Shown: positions 23,708 through 35,218, counted from the stretch's first letter. The stretch is DNA of 64,000 nucleotides from Ciborinia camelliae (GCA_025890175.1 JANPYM010000002.1:1103976-1167975); one strand, 5' to 3'. Translations and numbers: made by a program. Notes: generated from the letters alone by a model not told the origin.

Positions 23708-23753
23708 TATTATTATTGTGTATCGAGCTAGTGTATGTAGAACTATTTTATAT
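23708..23753 (+). repeat. 46-bp dispersed repeat, copy B
   Basis: Direct copy of 21301-21346 with one transition difference. Confidence 0.9.
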
Positions 23754-23944
23754 CAGCATTTAATATATAAGAATATTATATAATGATCAAAATATTGAAA
23801 TCTAAAATCCTAATATCCTAATATTCTTAAGGTACAACTTGAAATATATCCCGTTGAATATTATATTGGAGAATGTTGAAATCGATATTAGAATAGAGAA
23901 ACCCTTTGATTATTCTGTATGTATTAAATTGTATATTTTTCTTG

Positions 23945-24240
23945 GGGGAAAGACTTCCAGCAGTACCGTGGATGAAATAGGCGGGGACAGCGTCATCGGT
24001 ATGATCATTCCGCCGACAGGAAGGTCTTGGAAAGGTTGGAGTCCGGCGACTTGAGTGCCGTTGACGGATCCGACACCCCAGAATTGCACACTGTTGTAGG
24101 TGATGTAGGTGTATTGGGAGAGGAGGGAAAATTTGGTGGAGGTATCGGCGTGGGTTAGGGGGAGGAGAATGAGGGGGAGGAGAATGAGGGGGGGGGAGTC
24201 GGAGAGTAGAGTGCTGGAGAACTTCTTCGTTATGGTTTTT
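23945..24240 (-). pseudogene. Coding-like island, secreted-protein-like, no start codon
   Basis: One minus-strand frame reads a hydrophobic Leu/Pro run resembling a signal peptide (PLILLPLTHADTS). It then gives KFSLLSQYTYITYNSVQFWG and VGSVNGTQVAGLQPFQDLPVG, with C/T-ending codons typical of genes here. Upstream the frame enters the 12-bp minisatellite and no ATG is available. It could be an exon of a gene with an unseen first exon or a decayed gene. Family unknown. Confidence 0.3.
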
Positions 24241-24248
24241 GGGAATAT

Positions 24249-24320
24249 ATGGATGAATGTATGGATGAATGTATGGATGAATGTATGGATGAATGTATGG
24301 ATGAATGTATGGGTGAATGG
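24249..24320. repeat. Minisatellite, 12 bp x 6
   Basis: Unit ATGGATGAATGT; the last copy is degenerate. It makes a spurious His-Pro-Tyr-Ile repeat frame on the minus strand. Confidence 0.95.
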
Positions 24321-25415
24321 GTGGTGATTTCACTTGGATTGGAATATATAGTTTAATGGAAATTGAGATAATCTTAATAGGATTTGGAGAAAGGAGATAC
24401 GAGATTCATATATATATAAACTTCGCGAGCTCACTATGTCACAACACTTGCAGCAACATGACAAACCAAAACGGCACCCGCATCCCATCCCATCCCATCC
24501 CATCAAGTTCACTATTCGCACAGTAATCATGTATAAAAATCTTTCATCTCCTGCCGCATGCGTGCTATAGGTTTGTCGTGCATCCTTATTAGGCTTATCA
24601 TCAAAAAACATCTTCACCTCATCAACAATTCCACGCAAACGGTTAAATGCGAAAAGTCAGCCGAGAACCAGGCCCATAGATACACCCAGGAAACTGACCC
24701 CAGAAACTCACTCGAGCGTTTCGAAACGTTGAAGAAATCTTAGGTAGATGCAGATGTACGTGTGCAAATTCCAAGAATGCAGGTCTACATGAAGTATATT
24801 TTTGCAGACGATATGCATTAGCGAGTGCTCGTATTGAGGTGGGGATGCCACGGGCGCCAAGACCTTGCTGACGGTGTTGTGATGGCCAGCTGGAATCTGG
24901 GGCTTTAGATGAGAATTTATGGTCATGACACGTGAGATGTGGGTTTGTATACCTATATATACTATATATTTATATTAAAGTAGGAACATTGAAGTATAAT
25001 TTCGTCCGAAGTTTTGAGTGTGTTGCATAGAATGTTGGGAACAAAATCGGACAATAACGCTGTAGACAACATGATTGTTTGCTGGGACAGCAGACGTGAG
25101 GGTGGGTCCCTCGAATTGGGAGAGCAACATGAATCCGAGTTGGAGAAATTTCTCACTTCCAATGAACTTCTACACCTGTAAAACCATACGTACACTTTCA
25201 TGAAGAGAAAAGTAATACAATTACAAGAGCATTGAGCCTTTCCTTAAACGCAAAACAAAGTGGTATCGTGCAAGTTAACATCAACGCCGCCCTTTTCCTC
25301 CCACCCCCTTACCCAGCCCTAATGTACCTTGTTGAATATTGACCTAACCAACCACTCCCCCGTGAATACAATATACAGGATGCGCAAACGACATCTGAAC
25401 AACAAATACAGAATT

Positions 25416-27141
25416 CTAATCCGCATGCAAGATTCTTCCATCTCTAATCGCCTTCTCCAGTTCACATCCCTCAGGAAACCCATGAATTTCACAAAGATGT
25501 GCCCTCAAATCGCCTTCTCTTGTAAAAATAGTCTTCTTATCACATTGTTTGGGACACTGATACCTATGACCCGTAGCCACAACACCCCATTCAGAAGTCT
25601 TGGACCTCTCTTGTCGATTCTTTACCAGCATCCTAGCTACTTTCTCCATTCGTTTTCGAACCCCCGGTAGGTTGAGATAGGCCTGTGTCTGATTTCGTAT
25701 CATTTTGAGAGTCATATTTTCCGTGCCATTGATGCGCCATTCCCCAAGGTTTATATCACCAAGCTTCCCGTCAACGTTGAAGCGCTCATAGGGGCATTTC
25801 TCCGCAGCCAGCAGCGCCTTTACGTTTTCGTGCGTGTTCTCCGAATCGGTTGTTATTGCTGCAGTGTATTTGATCATTTGCCTATAGTGACCTATGAGCC
25901 CACTTTTTTGCCTCGCTATCGGTTGGACTTTCGTAGGTCGACCAGTGCCAATGCTAAGCGCGAGGGCAACGGTGCCTTTACCGTGAACTTGCTCGATTTC
26001 GAAAAATGTCCTCTGTGTGGGATTGTTATAGCCAAAGCCACCGTCTACAAACCTCTCATCACCAAGCTTAAATGGTTTGAAGTATGTCGGTGCTGCAGTA
26101 GTTGCTCGAGCGACTTGCCATATCGGGATTTGGAGTGGGAGGCCGGGATTAAGTTCTTGCGGATTGTCAACTGATGATTTGGGATGCTCATATGTTCGAA
26201 AGAGGTAAGGGGCATTAGCGGAGTTGTTTTCTCGGACAGCTAAGACAATTCTGTAACATGTTAGTAAAGGCAAAATAAAAGAGAGTTTGAAGACATACGT
26301 CCGACAGCGGTCTGGATTAGAAGGGTAAACAGTGTCTGTAACTTGATCCTGTTTCCAATCTCTCCTTCTAACGACATCTTTGACAACCTCTTCAAGTTTA
26401 TGATGATCGTATTTTTCTTGATTCCATGGTATGGGACCTCGCATCGAAAATTTGCGTGGTTGACCAAAAATTCTCTGTCCCAAATTTTCGTATTCTTGGA
26501 TACAATCATCGATGTTCATTCGTAGTCGGCTCAGCATAATAGCAATCAATCCTCCCGTACTTGTACCTGCTTTAGGAACATTAATCGATGGCCGTTGATG
26601 ATGTAAATCAAGGAAATATCCTTACCAATATAGTCAAAATAATGAACCGGTAAAAACTGCGCACTCCTTGACTTTTTGTTGACATTTGACCCTTGACCTT
26701 CTTGAAACGGGAGTGGGTGAAAACTGGACTTGACAGGCGGATCTTGTCCCTGCTCAAACGAATTGCAAAGCATCATAAGATACTGGATTATGAGTAGAGT
26801 AGATAGGCCACGCACGCCTCCACCATCTGTATTTCTTGATTAGCTTCGTGGTAAACCCAATGCCGAGTTCATGTTATACCTAGTGTAAGAACAAACTTCT
26901 TGTTCCAAGGATCTGCCAATCCAGTTGATCCACCACGACCTGTGCTGCTACTTGAACTATGATTTAAGGATCCATTAGCTTGTTTTGTTGACGTTGTGTT
27001 TGGAGTAGTATTCGACGTGGTAAATGACGAAGCCATAATCGAGGTCGAACTACTGGAGCCACGTGAGTTTGCATCGCTGGTTGATTGTCGTCGGGGTCTT
27101 GGAACTTCTGGGTCCCACGGTGTCAAAGAGTTTCCATTCAT
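25416..27141 (-). CDS. Patatin-like phospholipase with C-terminal zinc-finger-like motif
   Basis: Predicted Ser-Asp dyad acyl hydrolase acting on phospholipids. Exons are complement(26880..27141), complement(26626..26826), complement(26299..26566) and complement(25416..26250), 521 residues. A Ser/Thr-rich tail precedes the patatin domain. The oxyanion-hole loop DGGGVRGLST starts at residue 88 and is formed across junction 1. The nucleophile elbow GTSTGG (Ser157) is formed across junction 2, and the catalytic DGG is at Asp313 (FVDGGFGYNNP). The C-terminus has a C2H2-like stretch (YQCPKQC, then LRAHLCEIH), a layout common in fungal patatin proteins. Intron 3 is 48 nt, stop-free and a multiple of three, so retention would simply add 16 residues. 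Confidence 0.92.
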
Positions 27142-28150
27142 TTTGATTTGATGTAGGTTAAACTATGAAGAGATCGACTGAACCAATGCTGGGAGACCCA
27201 CTACTTTTGAGCTTGGGATTTACTCGAATCCCTCCCCATTTGAAGATTATAGCCTTACAAGCCAAATGCATGAACTTGCATGAGGCTCTGCTTCACCCAG
27301 GATTCGGGCAAAATACCCCAACAGAAGTTCAAACTTAAAGGCTGAGTAAACCATGACGTTCAAAATGGTACGTTGATGTGGGACAATTATCTTCATCTTG
27401 TGGCAAATTCTTCAAGCTGCGGCCACTGTGACCCAATGTAGAAAATCGAACAATAAGACTCCAGTTACAGTAAGATGTCCCTAGTCGCGACCGCGGAAAG
27501 GGGTGCACACAAGGTTTTGTGGTGGATTAAACATTGATATACCCGCCAGGCTTGTCGGTCGATCGTGTCGTACACCCATGTAAAGACTGATCTGATACGC
27601 ATATCATGTTTCATTGCCGCAGCTAACTCTACCAATTATCGATTCTTGATGATGGGCTTCTGAAAATGGTGTTTGGTCGAGAAGAAAAAATGGCGCACGG
27701 TATTATAAAAGTCAACCTTGATGAGGATTTTAATGAAAACTATGCAATGGGGCTAAGGATTTGGCCCCCATTATGTGAAACGATTGGCTAAAGAAAGAAG
27801 GTAGGTTGCACGAAGTAACACAAGCGGGAAATGTACGAGGCAAACTGCTGGATTCTGGAAGCATTCTGCCTTACAAGGCAGACTACGAGAATAGATGATC
27901 AGCCTCTATCGGGGGTGAGATGTTTGTGGGAGAAATCCGAAGACGTCTGATGCAGCGCTGACTCCATAAATGGACGCCCCATAATCATTTATATTTTGAT
28001 AATCTGCCTTGCAGAGCCCTTGGGCTTTTCGCAAAAATTGGGTATATTGTTGGGAAAGTGTCCCCTTTCTTCCACGGTAAAGATTAGCAATCATTTGAAT
28101 AGTCAATTTAATTTTCACACCAATATTACCCCGTGATTTAATCATTCACT
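27142..28150. other. Intergenic, divergent patatin / 28.1-kb gene
   Basis: 1 kb without coding signal. No repeats of note. Confidence 0.5.
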
Positions 28151-28570
28151 ATGCCGATGATGTCAGGATTCACTGAAACGACAATTTCAACGAACGATTC
28201 AATTGACAGGAAGCCCAAACGAACCAACAGCTGGGAGACTAGGAATGCGATCGTCTACGATGTATCCTCACAAACACTATCAAAGACAGAACGTAAAGCT
28301 ATCGAAGGTATGTCATCGGTGTTGGTGCAGATCAAAGAGTATTACTGAAATTCAATAGCCGACCATACTCGTATCCCGATTCCCAAGCGCCCTCTAAGTC
28401 CTCTACAGAAAGACAACGTTCGCATATCCATGCCATTGAACTCAACAACAGGATCGGATATTCTCGCAGAAATCAAGTTAAGCAGTCTTGGATTGAAAGT
28501 CGCATTTGAGCGGTATCGGGGGAATATCGACGAGATTTGGGTAAAGGGTATCCCGCAATACGTGCTTTGA
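28151..28570 (+). CDS. Small two-exon protein, unknown function
   Basis: Exons 28151..28307 and 28359..28570 give 122 residues. The intron is 51 nt (GTATGT to TAG) and both halves stay in frame. The product starts MPMMSGFTETTISTNDS. It is basic and polar in the middle (RKPKRTNSWETRNAIVYDVSSQ) and contains IPIPKRPLSPLQKDNVRIS. It ends with a helical-looking KLSSLGLKVAFERYRGNIDEIW and the C-terminus PQYVL. There is no signal peptide or membrane segment. I do not recognise a family. It may be lineage-specific; the clean intron and start support a real gene. Confidence 0.55.
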
Positions 28571-29049
28571 GGGGCCATAGATATGTAAGAAGTGATAAGG
28601 GACTCAGACAATATACATACGGATATATCTATATATATCTGAGTCCCCATGTATTACTATTTCTGGACATTCTTATATATGAGCGTTCGCTTTTCACGCT
28701 GAGCGCAGCGAATGATTTCTGGCGTTCTAGGACTGGGACGGAGGTTAGGAAATTGGACTGGCGCACTAGACACTCCTGATTCTTTGACAATATCAATTCA
28801 TTAAACTTATCGAGACATATATAACTGCACATAAAGCCCATCTGATGGAATATATGTCTTGGACTTCTTAAAGGACTTGGTACTCACAAGTTCTCCAAAA
28901 GCTCGCCATCATAACAAAACCTCATATGGACCCTAACGGTCTCGAGTCGCGATAGGTTTGATAGGCTCGCTCCGGGGTTGGGAATATAGACAATTTGACT
29001 TCTCGTATTTGGTATGCAATAAAAGTTTCATAAGTTGGCCATAGTCCTG
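28571..29049. other. Intergenic, convergent 28.1-kb gene / Isy1
   Basis: Nothing recognisable beyond the likely 3' ends of the two flanking genes. Confidence 0.4.
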
Positions 29050-29900
29050 TCATCCTAGTTTGTCCAGTAATCGTCTTCGTCGTCTATCGACGAGCTCTTC
29101 CTGAACTTCTTCGCTTGTAGGTAGTCTCCATCCTGCGCCATCGCCTGCATCTCCTGGTAATGGCTCCCAACCGTCTGGGGCCTTATTGTCTTTTCCTTCC
29201 AATAAATTCTCGTAAGCCTCTTTCTCCTTTTGTATCTCATAATCTAGTAGGGTGCCATCCTCTTCGTCGAGATTGTAACCATAATATGAAGCGTCAACTT
29301 GTTTTCGCAGGTCTGCTCTAGATTCCAGAGGTCGGTCTTCGCGAGGTTTTATCGTCGCTGCTTCGAACATTTCTTTGACTCCAGGTAACTCCCTAGCACG
29401 TCCAAAATATCTGGGTACGGAATCTACCATCAGCATCATTCACATATAATACAACACCACACAACAATGCGTACCTATATCCCTTCCCACCACCAGGTAT
29501 CTCCCGTCCTTCCTCATCATAAACTTTCCCTCCTCCCCGCATATAATTAGGGCCTCCTAGATTCTTGATCTGTACCTCCCACATATATTTTTCCCTCATC
29601 GCCTTGTTGATTTCATCGTTCAAATCTCGAATCATAAAGTCACTTAAACTTGGATCCTGGATCTTGCTGACTTTGCGCGAGATCTCTTTTAGAACCTGGC
29701 CTCTCCATTTTTCGCATGATGGTATAGATGAGACTTCCGTTATCATCTTTGGGCGTCGCGTCCTCCCAGCATCGATGATACCTAATTCTGCTTGTTGCGC
29801 TTCCCGGAAGCGGAACAGCATCGATTGGGCCTTTTCTGAATTACGTGCCTAAACATATTAGCAGCCATCATTCATAAATTGATATTGATGACATTACCAT
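29050..29900 (-). CDS. ISY1: Pre-mRNA-splicing factor Isy1
   Basis: NineTeen Complex-associated splicing factor that contacts the catalytic core of the spliceosome. Exons are complement(29898..29900), complement(29475..29848) and complement(29050..29410), 245 residues. The first exon consists of the ATG alone, followed at once by a GTAATG donor; the next exon opens ARNSEKAQSMLFRFREAQQAE, the universal Isy1 N-terminus, which fixes this start. Further family blocks are KMITEVSSIPSCEKWRGQVLKEISRKVSKIQD, LGGPNYMRGG and, across the second junction, KGYRYFGRARELPGVKEMFE. The C-terminus is acidic then basic (EELVDRRRRRLLDKLG). Prp19, its complex partner, lies 12 kb to the left, but nothing suggests co-regulation. 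Confidence 0.93.
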
Positions 29901-31259
29901 GATTGCGAAGAGCTCCCGTTGATTGTATGATTATAGTGGGAGTTTCGAGATTGTGATATATCAATAACTGCGTCAAATCAAGTTTATTTGTTTATTGACT
30001 CTCACAGGTTAATAAGGTTATACGATTAAATTAAGCTTGGGCCTCCTCTCCTCACGAGGCTGCTCAACTGGAAATAAAGTTTCCCTTAGGCTTATTTTCT
30101 AGCGTGCTTTTGGCTTAGCGATACGCGCCTTAAGTATTTCAGCGCGCCTCAGTTGTTCAAGACTGATTTCATTTCATCTCAGTAACAATCAACCTGCAGT
30201 GACGAGAAAACTCATTGAGCTTACACTACTTAACATTCCGAGGAATCAGAAGGTTAGGAATGTGTGAATAAATGAACAGAAATCTTAGCAGGCTTCCATT
30301 TCAATCACTCTATCGCCTTTGATTTCTTGTAGGATTTACATTGGTAGCAGGTTTTGGTTGACAACTATGGATCGAGCCGCAATGACGACAACCAGCTCCT
30401 GTTGAGATATTCGCCATGTTCTGCCACTTTGGATACCTGACAGCCGATTTACTGAGGAATCAGAAATGAAAGCCGTGGGCATTGATTGTGGTATTACATT
30501 CGCAAAAGAAGCATCGCTGAAAGTGGAAAATAGTTTTCAATCGGAGTAGCTTGGTAAGAACAAACCCGTCTCATTTATCTTCTTCATAACCATATGTTTC
30601 CACACTCTATACTTGGTTGCGTATAACATCTACAATTTAGGCTGTTGCTAACGAGAAGTAGTTTCATATGCTCGATCAATCCTGTGACCATGCCTTAAAA
30701 AATTCGATAGTGTCGATGTGGCGGTTTATGGGAGTTTATTTCTTTGCCCGGTGATGACCAAATGTGTCCAAAAAGCCAAATTTGCAGGCCAACCTACTGT
30801 CTTATCATTGCCTTGGGGCTAATAAGATGGAAAGTGTTCGCAATGAGAACTTTGAGAGCTTATCTGAGGGCACCTTCAATCTTTGCTTTTGTATTTCCTG
30901 GTACATATTTCCAACTCTCTTGGTATACATCATTCTTCTATGACGTAGATTATTTCGTTCCATCGCCCTTTAGCCTTCTTACGTTTCAGCCGAGGATTCC
31001 AGTGAAGAACCCTTTTTGTTTCCTTTATATATGGTGATGCTGTTACGATAAATAGTAAGTCTTACCAACTAGGCCATCTATTATCTGGAGAACAAAGAAT
31101 TATGAAATTGTTTGCAAATTCTCGGGACTGGAATGTTTCAGTTAACTCACACCTTAGCAATTTGCTCTCGAAGTGTATTTAATTTTCTTCTTCTTTTGCA
31201 TATTTCGTGTTAAACCATTGCTATTCAATAAATATTTACGTCAATAGTGTTGTGCTGCC
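29901..31259. other. Intergenic, divergent Isy1 / TPR protein
   Basis: 1.36 kb, no gene or notable repeat seen. Confidence 0.5.
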
Positions 31260-33017
31260 ATGTTTTCTAGACTCTCGCTCAACTCGCATGATCCTTATGA
31301 TCAACCTTCGCCCTTGACATCCACGTCCTCGATTTCTTCTCTACTCGAAGGCCCGCATCTTTCAATAGACACTGCAGTTGAACAATCTGAAACTCCCGAT
31401 TACGCGATTTCGTGTGTCAATGGATTATCATCTGCTGGGTTGTTTGAGGACGCCGCAGTTATTGCCCAGGGATATTTGCACGAGAAGCCAAATCATGCAC
31501 TTCTCTTGAAGCATCTGGCTAAAGGTTTATTCGAAACAGAACATTACAGTGAGGCCAGTCAAATATACCAGCGTTTAGAGGCAATGCCGGGTTTGGCGGA
31601 CGACTTGCAGAAAAAGCTTTGGACCATCGAAGCACTTCTCAATGATGATCGACCTGGAGCTGCGCTCGATGTATTCCGGAGAACTCCCTTACTTGATGAA
31701 TGTCCTAAGGGTCTTTATTTTAAAAGCCATGCCTTGCGCAAATTAAAACAACCTGCAGCAGCAAGAGTCGCCGCTGATAGGATGATAGAAGCAGCCGGTG
31801 AAAATGTTAGTGATGAGTATTGGGTTGAGTATGGGTTGGTGCTATACGATCTTCAGGACTTTGCAGGGTCCTTGAAATATTTGCGTCAGGGAGCAACGGA
31901 GGATGTTATTGAATCTGCCCTGGGACTGGCGGGCCAAGTGAAAGAAGCCGAAAAAATGTTTCATTCCCCGCAGAAATTAAGTTCATGTCATCGCCGAAAA
32001 ATTATTAATGGTCCCGCCACCGATTGGGAAGAATTTAGGGGAAGGGCAAATTGGATGAAGACACTTCCAGAACTACGCGCCCTACTACAAGTTTCCTTTC
32101 AAAACTCCCTCCCAGAACCGGAGGACTTGGCAAGTTGTCTGTGCATATTAGGTACGAGACATCGAGAAGCTGACGCTCACGAAGCAGCTTCTGCGTGTTT
32201 CGAACTTGCACTCAAAATCAATCATAAAAATGCATTCGTGTTATCCATGGCAGCCACAAACCTAGCTGTCAATGTGCCCCAAAATGAAACTGATGAAGCT
32301 CGTTTTGCACGCCTTCATAGAGCGGATGGTCTCTGGGACCAATTGTTACAAATCGAACCATACAGTGACGGCACCTTTGAAGTTCCACATGCCGAAATTT
32401 ATCATCGACGCGCAGAGCTATGGAAAGGCATCGAAACACCGCTCTACGAGAAGTACTTATTTAAGTATGCGGAAATTGTCAAGTCTCCTGAAGAAATTAT
32501 CTCGGTGGCAAAGGTTTTGAGATCCAACCAGAAAACCGATGGAATCAATACGATCGCATACAAAGAACGTGCTGAAAGAGTCGATCGATTGTATTATGAA
32601 GCTCTACATTCTCCAGAGTACTCACCTACTCATTCCCCTCAAAAAGCCGCCCAAGTATATGGATGGCGTGTGGACAATCTCGCATATGGTGATATTGACC
32701 CAGAAAGACAAGAACGATTCCTTCGCCAGAAGATGGAGCTTGATGGCAATCCCGACCGCCTCTTAAACTTCATCGGCAAGGCGGGAGGTCGTGACCATGA
32801 GGTGCTACAACTGCTCGAAAGCGCCGAACGCAAATTTGGTGGGAAATACATTGCACTTGTCAAGGACCAAAGAAAATATCTCAAGAGTGTCGAGAAGATA
32901 AGAAAAACAATGGTGAATGAAAGACCTTATGATACTCACAAGGATGATCCGGTTCAGAAAAGTATCAAACGAACAAGAGTGGCCGCGGGGTGGCACGCAT
33001 GGAAGGCACAAAAGTAG
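31260..33017 (+). CDS. TPR-repeat protein, intronless, unknown function
   Basis: Single open frame of 585 residues with ATG at 31260. After a Ser-rich N-terminus, repeated helix pairs of TPR type are visible, for example ALLLKHLAKGLFETEHYSEASQIYQRLEAMPG, KPAAARVAADRMIE-like stretches, YWVEYGLVLYDLQDFAGSLKYLRQGA and HEAASACFELALKINHKNAFVLSMAATNLA. The C-terminal third is charged and helical and ends IKRTRVAAGWHAWKAQK, basic enough for nucleic-acid or organelle contact. There are no membrane segments. The length and lack of introns differ from the neighbours. A role as a scaffold is a guess from the fold only; I do not recognise an orthologue. Confidence 0.8.
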   Translation: MFSRLSLNSHDPYDQPSPLTSTSSISSLLEGPHLSIDTAVEQSETPDYAISCVNGLSSAGLFEDAAVIAQGYLHEKPNHALLLKHLAKGLFETEHYSEASQIYQRLEAMPGLADDLQKKLWTIEALLNDDRPGAALDVFRRTPLLDECPKGLYFKSHALRKLKQPAAARVAADRMIEAAGENVSDEYWVEYGLVLYDLQDFAGSLKYLRQGATEDVIESALGLAGQVKEAEKMFHSPQKLSSCHRRKIINGPATDWEEFRGRANWMKTLPELRALLQVSFQNSLPEPEDLASCLCILGTRHREADAHEAASACFELALKINHKNAFVLSMAATNLAVNVPQNETDEARFARLHRADGLWDQLLQIEPYSDGTFEVPHAEIYHRRAELWKGIETPLYEKYLFKYAEIVKSPEEIISVAKVLRSNQKTDGINTIAYKERAERVDRLYYEALHSPEYSPTHSPQKAAQVYGWRVDNLAYGDIDPERQERFLRQKMELDGNPDRLLNFIGKAGGRDHEVLQLLESAERKFGGKYIALVKDQRKYLKSVEKIRKTMVNERPYDTHKDDPVQKSIKRTRVAAGWHAWKAQK

Positions 33018-34067
33018 GATTGAACCCCTAATGAACCAAATGACAGGAGGAGTGTGTAGGATGAAAGTCAATTGATAAATGCAATAGTCAATGGTCGGGT
33101 AGTAAGTATATCTTCAATATTCCGCAAGCCTAGATAGAGCATTACAAAATCGAACACTTTTATTGTATTGCGTCCTGTACTATGGAAAATAAAGCAAATT
33201 CTACTCTTCAAATCACATTTGCAACAGAAGCAGAAAACAACAAGGCACGAGATTCTTTAGATGGTGGTTGGGGTCTGTGATGGGAGATTGTTGTTCCAGT
33301 GTCTGGGGTTGTGGCGAAGATGTCATCAAGGGTGAACAGATGCAAATAAATCATTCCATTTTTCAAAGAATATGTATCTTTGAAACCTCAGAGCTATTTT
33401 TACAATTGATAAAAGTGATTAGATTACCAGGAAACTGCCACTACAAAATACTACCACAGCTTTAGTGGAAATATATCCCCATCAGTTCATGACCGTTTAA
33501 TGGGGAACACCAGACAGCAAGGGTTGCAATATTTTAGTATATAACCTTGCCAACTAAGTTATTTTAATAGCATATGTGATCTCCCAACCAGCAGAAGCTG
33601 AGCAACGGCTAAAAAGTACTATTGGAATCTGCATCTGCATCTATAGGTCTAAATGATTTTAAATGGGTAATCATATAACAAGCAGGGTATCATGACATAT
33701 TACAGCTACGCGAACCTTCCCCTTTTGAACTTATGGTCCTCTATCTTACCGTTTTTGCTTGACTAAATGTTGGCTCGACTCTACCGTCTAGGTTTTACCC
33801 ATTGAAAGCTGCAATAGTTTGCATCAGCGTGTAGACTCCACTTTATGCATTGGCCTCCCAAAAGGTCTATCCAACGGCACCTGCATTTGTTGTTGGTCTT
33901 ACACGAGGATTGAAATCACTAATATAGAGTATATCTTTCCGCTTTATCATCCCACACTCCTTGCCATTATCCTTCCTCCCTCTCCTTTCTTTTGCATGAT
34001 AAGTCGACTTTGATAACCTCAAGGAGAACAAGCTGCAAATCTCCAAATTTCAAATTGTACTACCAAT
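33018..34067. other. Intergenic
   Basis: AT-rich; no coding signal or repeat recognised. Confidence 0.5.
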
Positions 34068-35075
34068 ATGGCATCTACAAACACTTTGAAGCCTATCAAA
34101 ATATGAACAGTCGGCGCCTGATTATTCTTACCTAGCTTTGAATCCTTTTCCAGAGGTAAGGAATCAGCTTCTACTAATTCTTTGATAGCGGCTGGACCAA
34201 ATCCTTGGAAGTTAAATCAATCATCGTTAAGTCTCTAGGACTTGAAAATTGACAAGATACGTTTCAGCCCGTCATTATGCTCCACGAACTAGGACTTCCA
34301 GTAGAGCTCAAATTACTTTCATGGAATGATCTTATGTCTCCTGGGCTCGCGAAGATTAATCCAGGTGGCAAGGTGCCTGGCAAGTGCTCAAAATTGGCTC
34401 AAATTAACGATTACTGCTGGCTGAAGAAGTTATGTATGATCCCAACACCGATGTCACATTATGGGAATCCGGTTCCATTATCAAGTATCTGATTGATCAA
34501 TACGACCAGGAGAAAAAATATCATACACCAGTCTTAGGAAGAAGAACTTGTTGAATCAATGGATGATTTTCAGATGAGCCAGCAAGGTCCGATGTATGGA
34601 CATGTGGGCTAGTGAGATTCCCAATATGCTCTCAACTGTATCGAAACATATAAGCTCTAATGGACCCCCTTCAGGTTCACCACTCTCTACCCTGAGAAAA
34701 ATTAAAAAAATACCCTCCGTCATCGACCGCTAAGTCAGACAATGCGAATGAATCCTCAGCATACTCGACGTAGCACTTCAAGATAAAGACTGGCTTGTCG
34801 GAGATAAATGCACATATGTGGATTTGTCGTTCTTCATGTGGAATGCCAATATACCACTAGGCATGCGTTATCCAGAAGGAGAAACCCCGTTGTCGAAGTT
34901 TCCTAATGTTTTGGCCTGGCACAAACTTTTGGGAGCGAGAGAGGCCGTGCAGAAGGGTTTGGAAACTAAAAAAGCTTCTACGGTGCAGGATGGGCTTTAG
35001 AATGAGTTGTTGCCGAAGGATATCAGTGTGGAGGATATGGTGAAAAAGAGGAAGGTGGGGCTTGTTAGGAAGTAA
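34068..35075 (+). pseudogene. Decayed Ure2-like glutathione S-transferase
   Basis: The locus keeps recognisable pieces of a fungal glutathione transferase in order but in broken frames. MASTNTLKPIKI is followed directly by TGA where the family has Trp, and TVGA by another stop. AGPNPWK, then VIMLHELGLPVELKLLSWNDL and LAKINPGGKVPG give the thioredoxin-like half. DPNTDVTLWESGSIIKYLIDQYD is the glutathione-binding SNAIL-type region. Near the 3' end DWLVGDKCTYVDLSFFMWNAN, FPNVLAWHKLL and, after a TAG, NELLPKDISVEDMVKK cover the C-terminal helical domain. At least four in-frame stops plus frame changes are present, more than introns could explain. The DNA between the domains is least conserved. 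Confidence 0.8.
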
Positions 35076-35218
35076 TGGTTAATTAATTGAGAGGATGGGT
35101 CCGATGGGGAAAAGTGAAATATCATTGGGATGGCGAAGCAGGCCATAGAATGCAATTGAATTTCTGCTACGAGCATGGGCTGTTTCCGAGTAAACTGAAA
35201 TTACATAACCTACGCTCG

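Larger units (their letters stand above)
23432..25415. other. Gene-poor region with two coding-like islands
   Basis: No complete gene seen. On the minus strand, 23945-24235 and 24530-24670 read as coding-like stretches without a usable ATG (described separately). The 46-bp repeat copy B and a 12-bp minisatellite are also here. Confidence 0.45.

Noticed and set aside
23827..24333. 168-codon minus frame with His-Pro-Tyr-Ile repeats
   Set aside because: It starts at GTG, runs through the 12-bp minisatellite, and overlaps a better-looking frame on the same strand.
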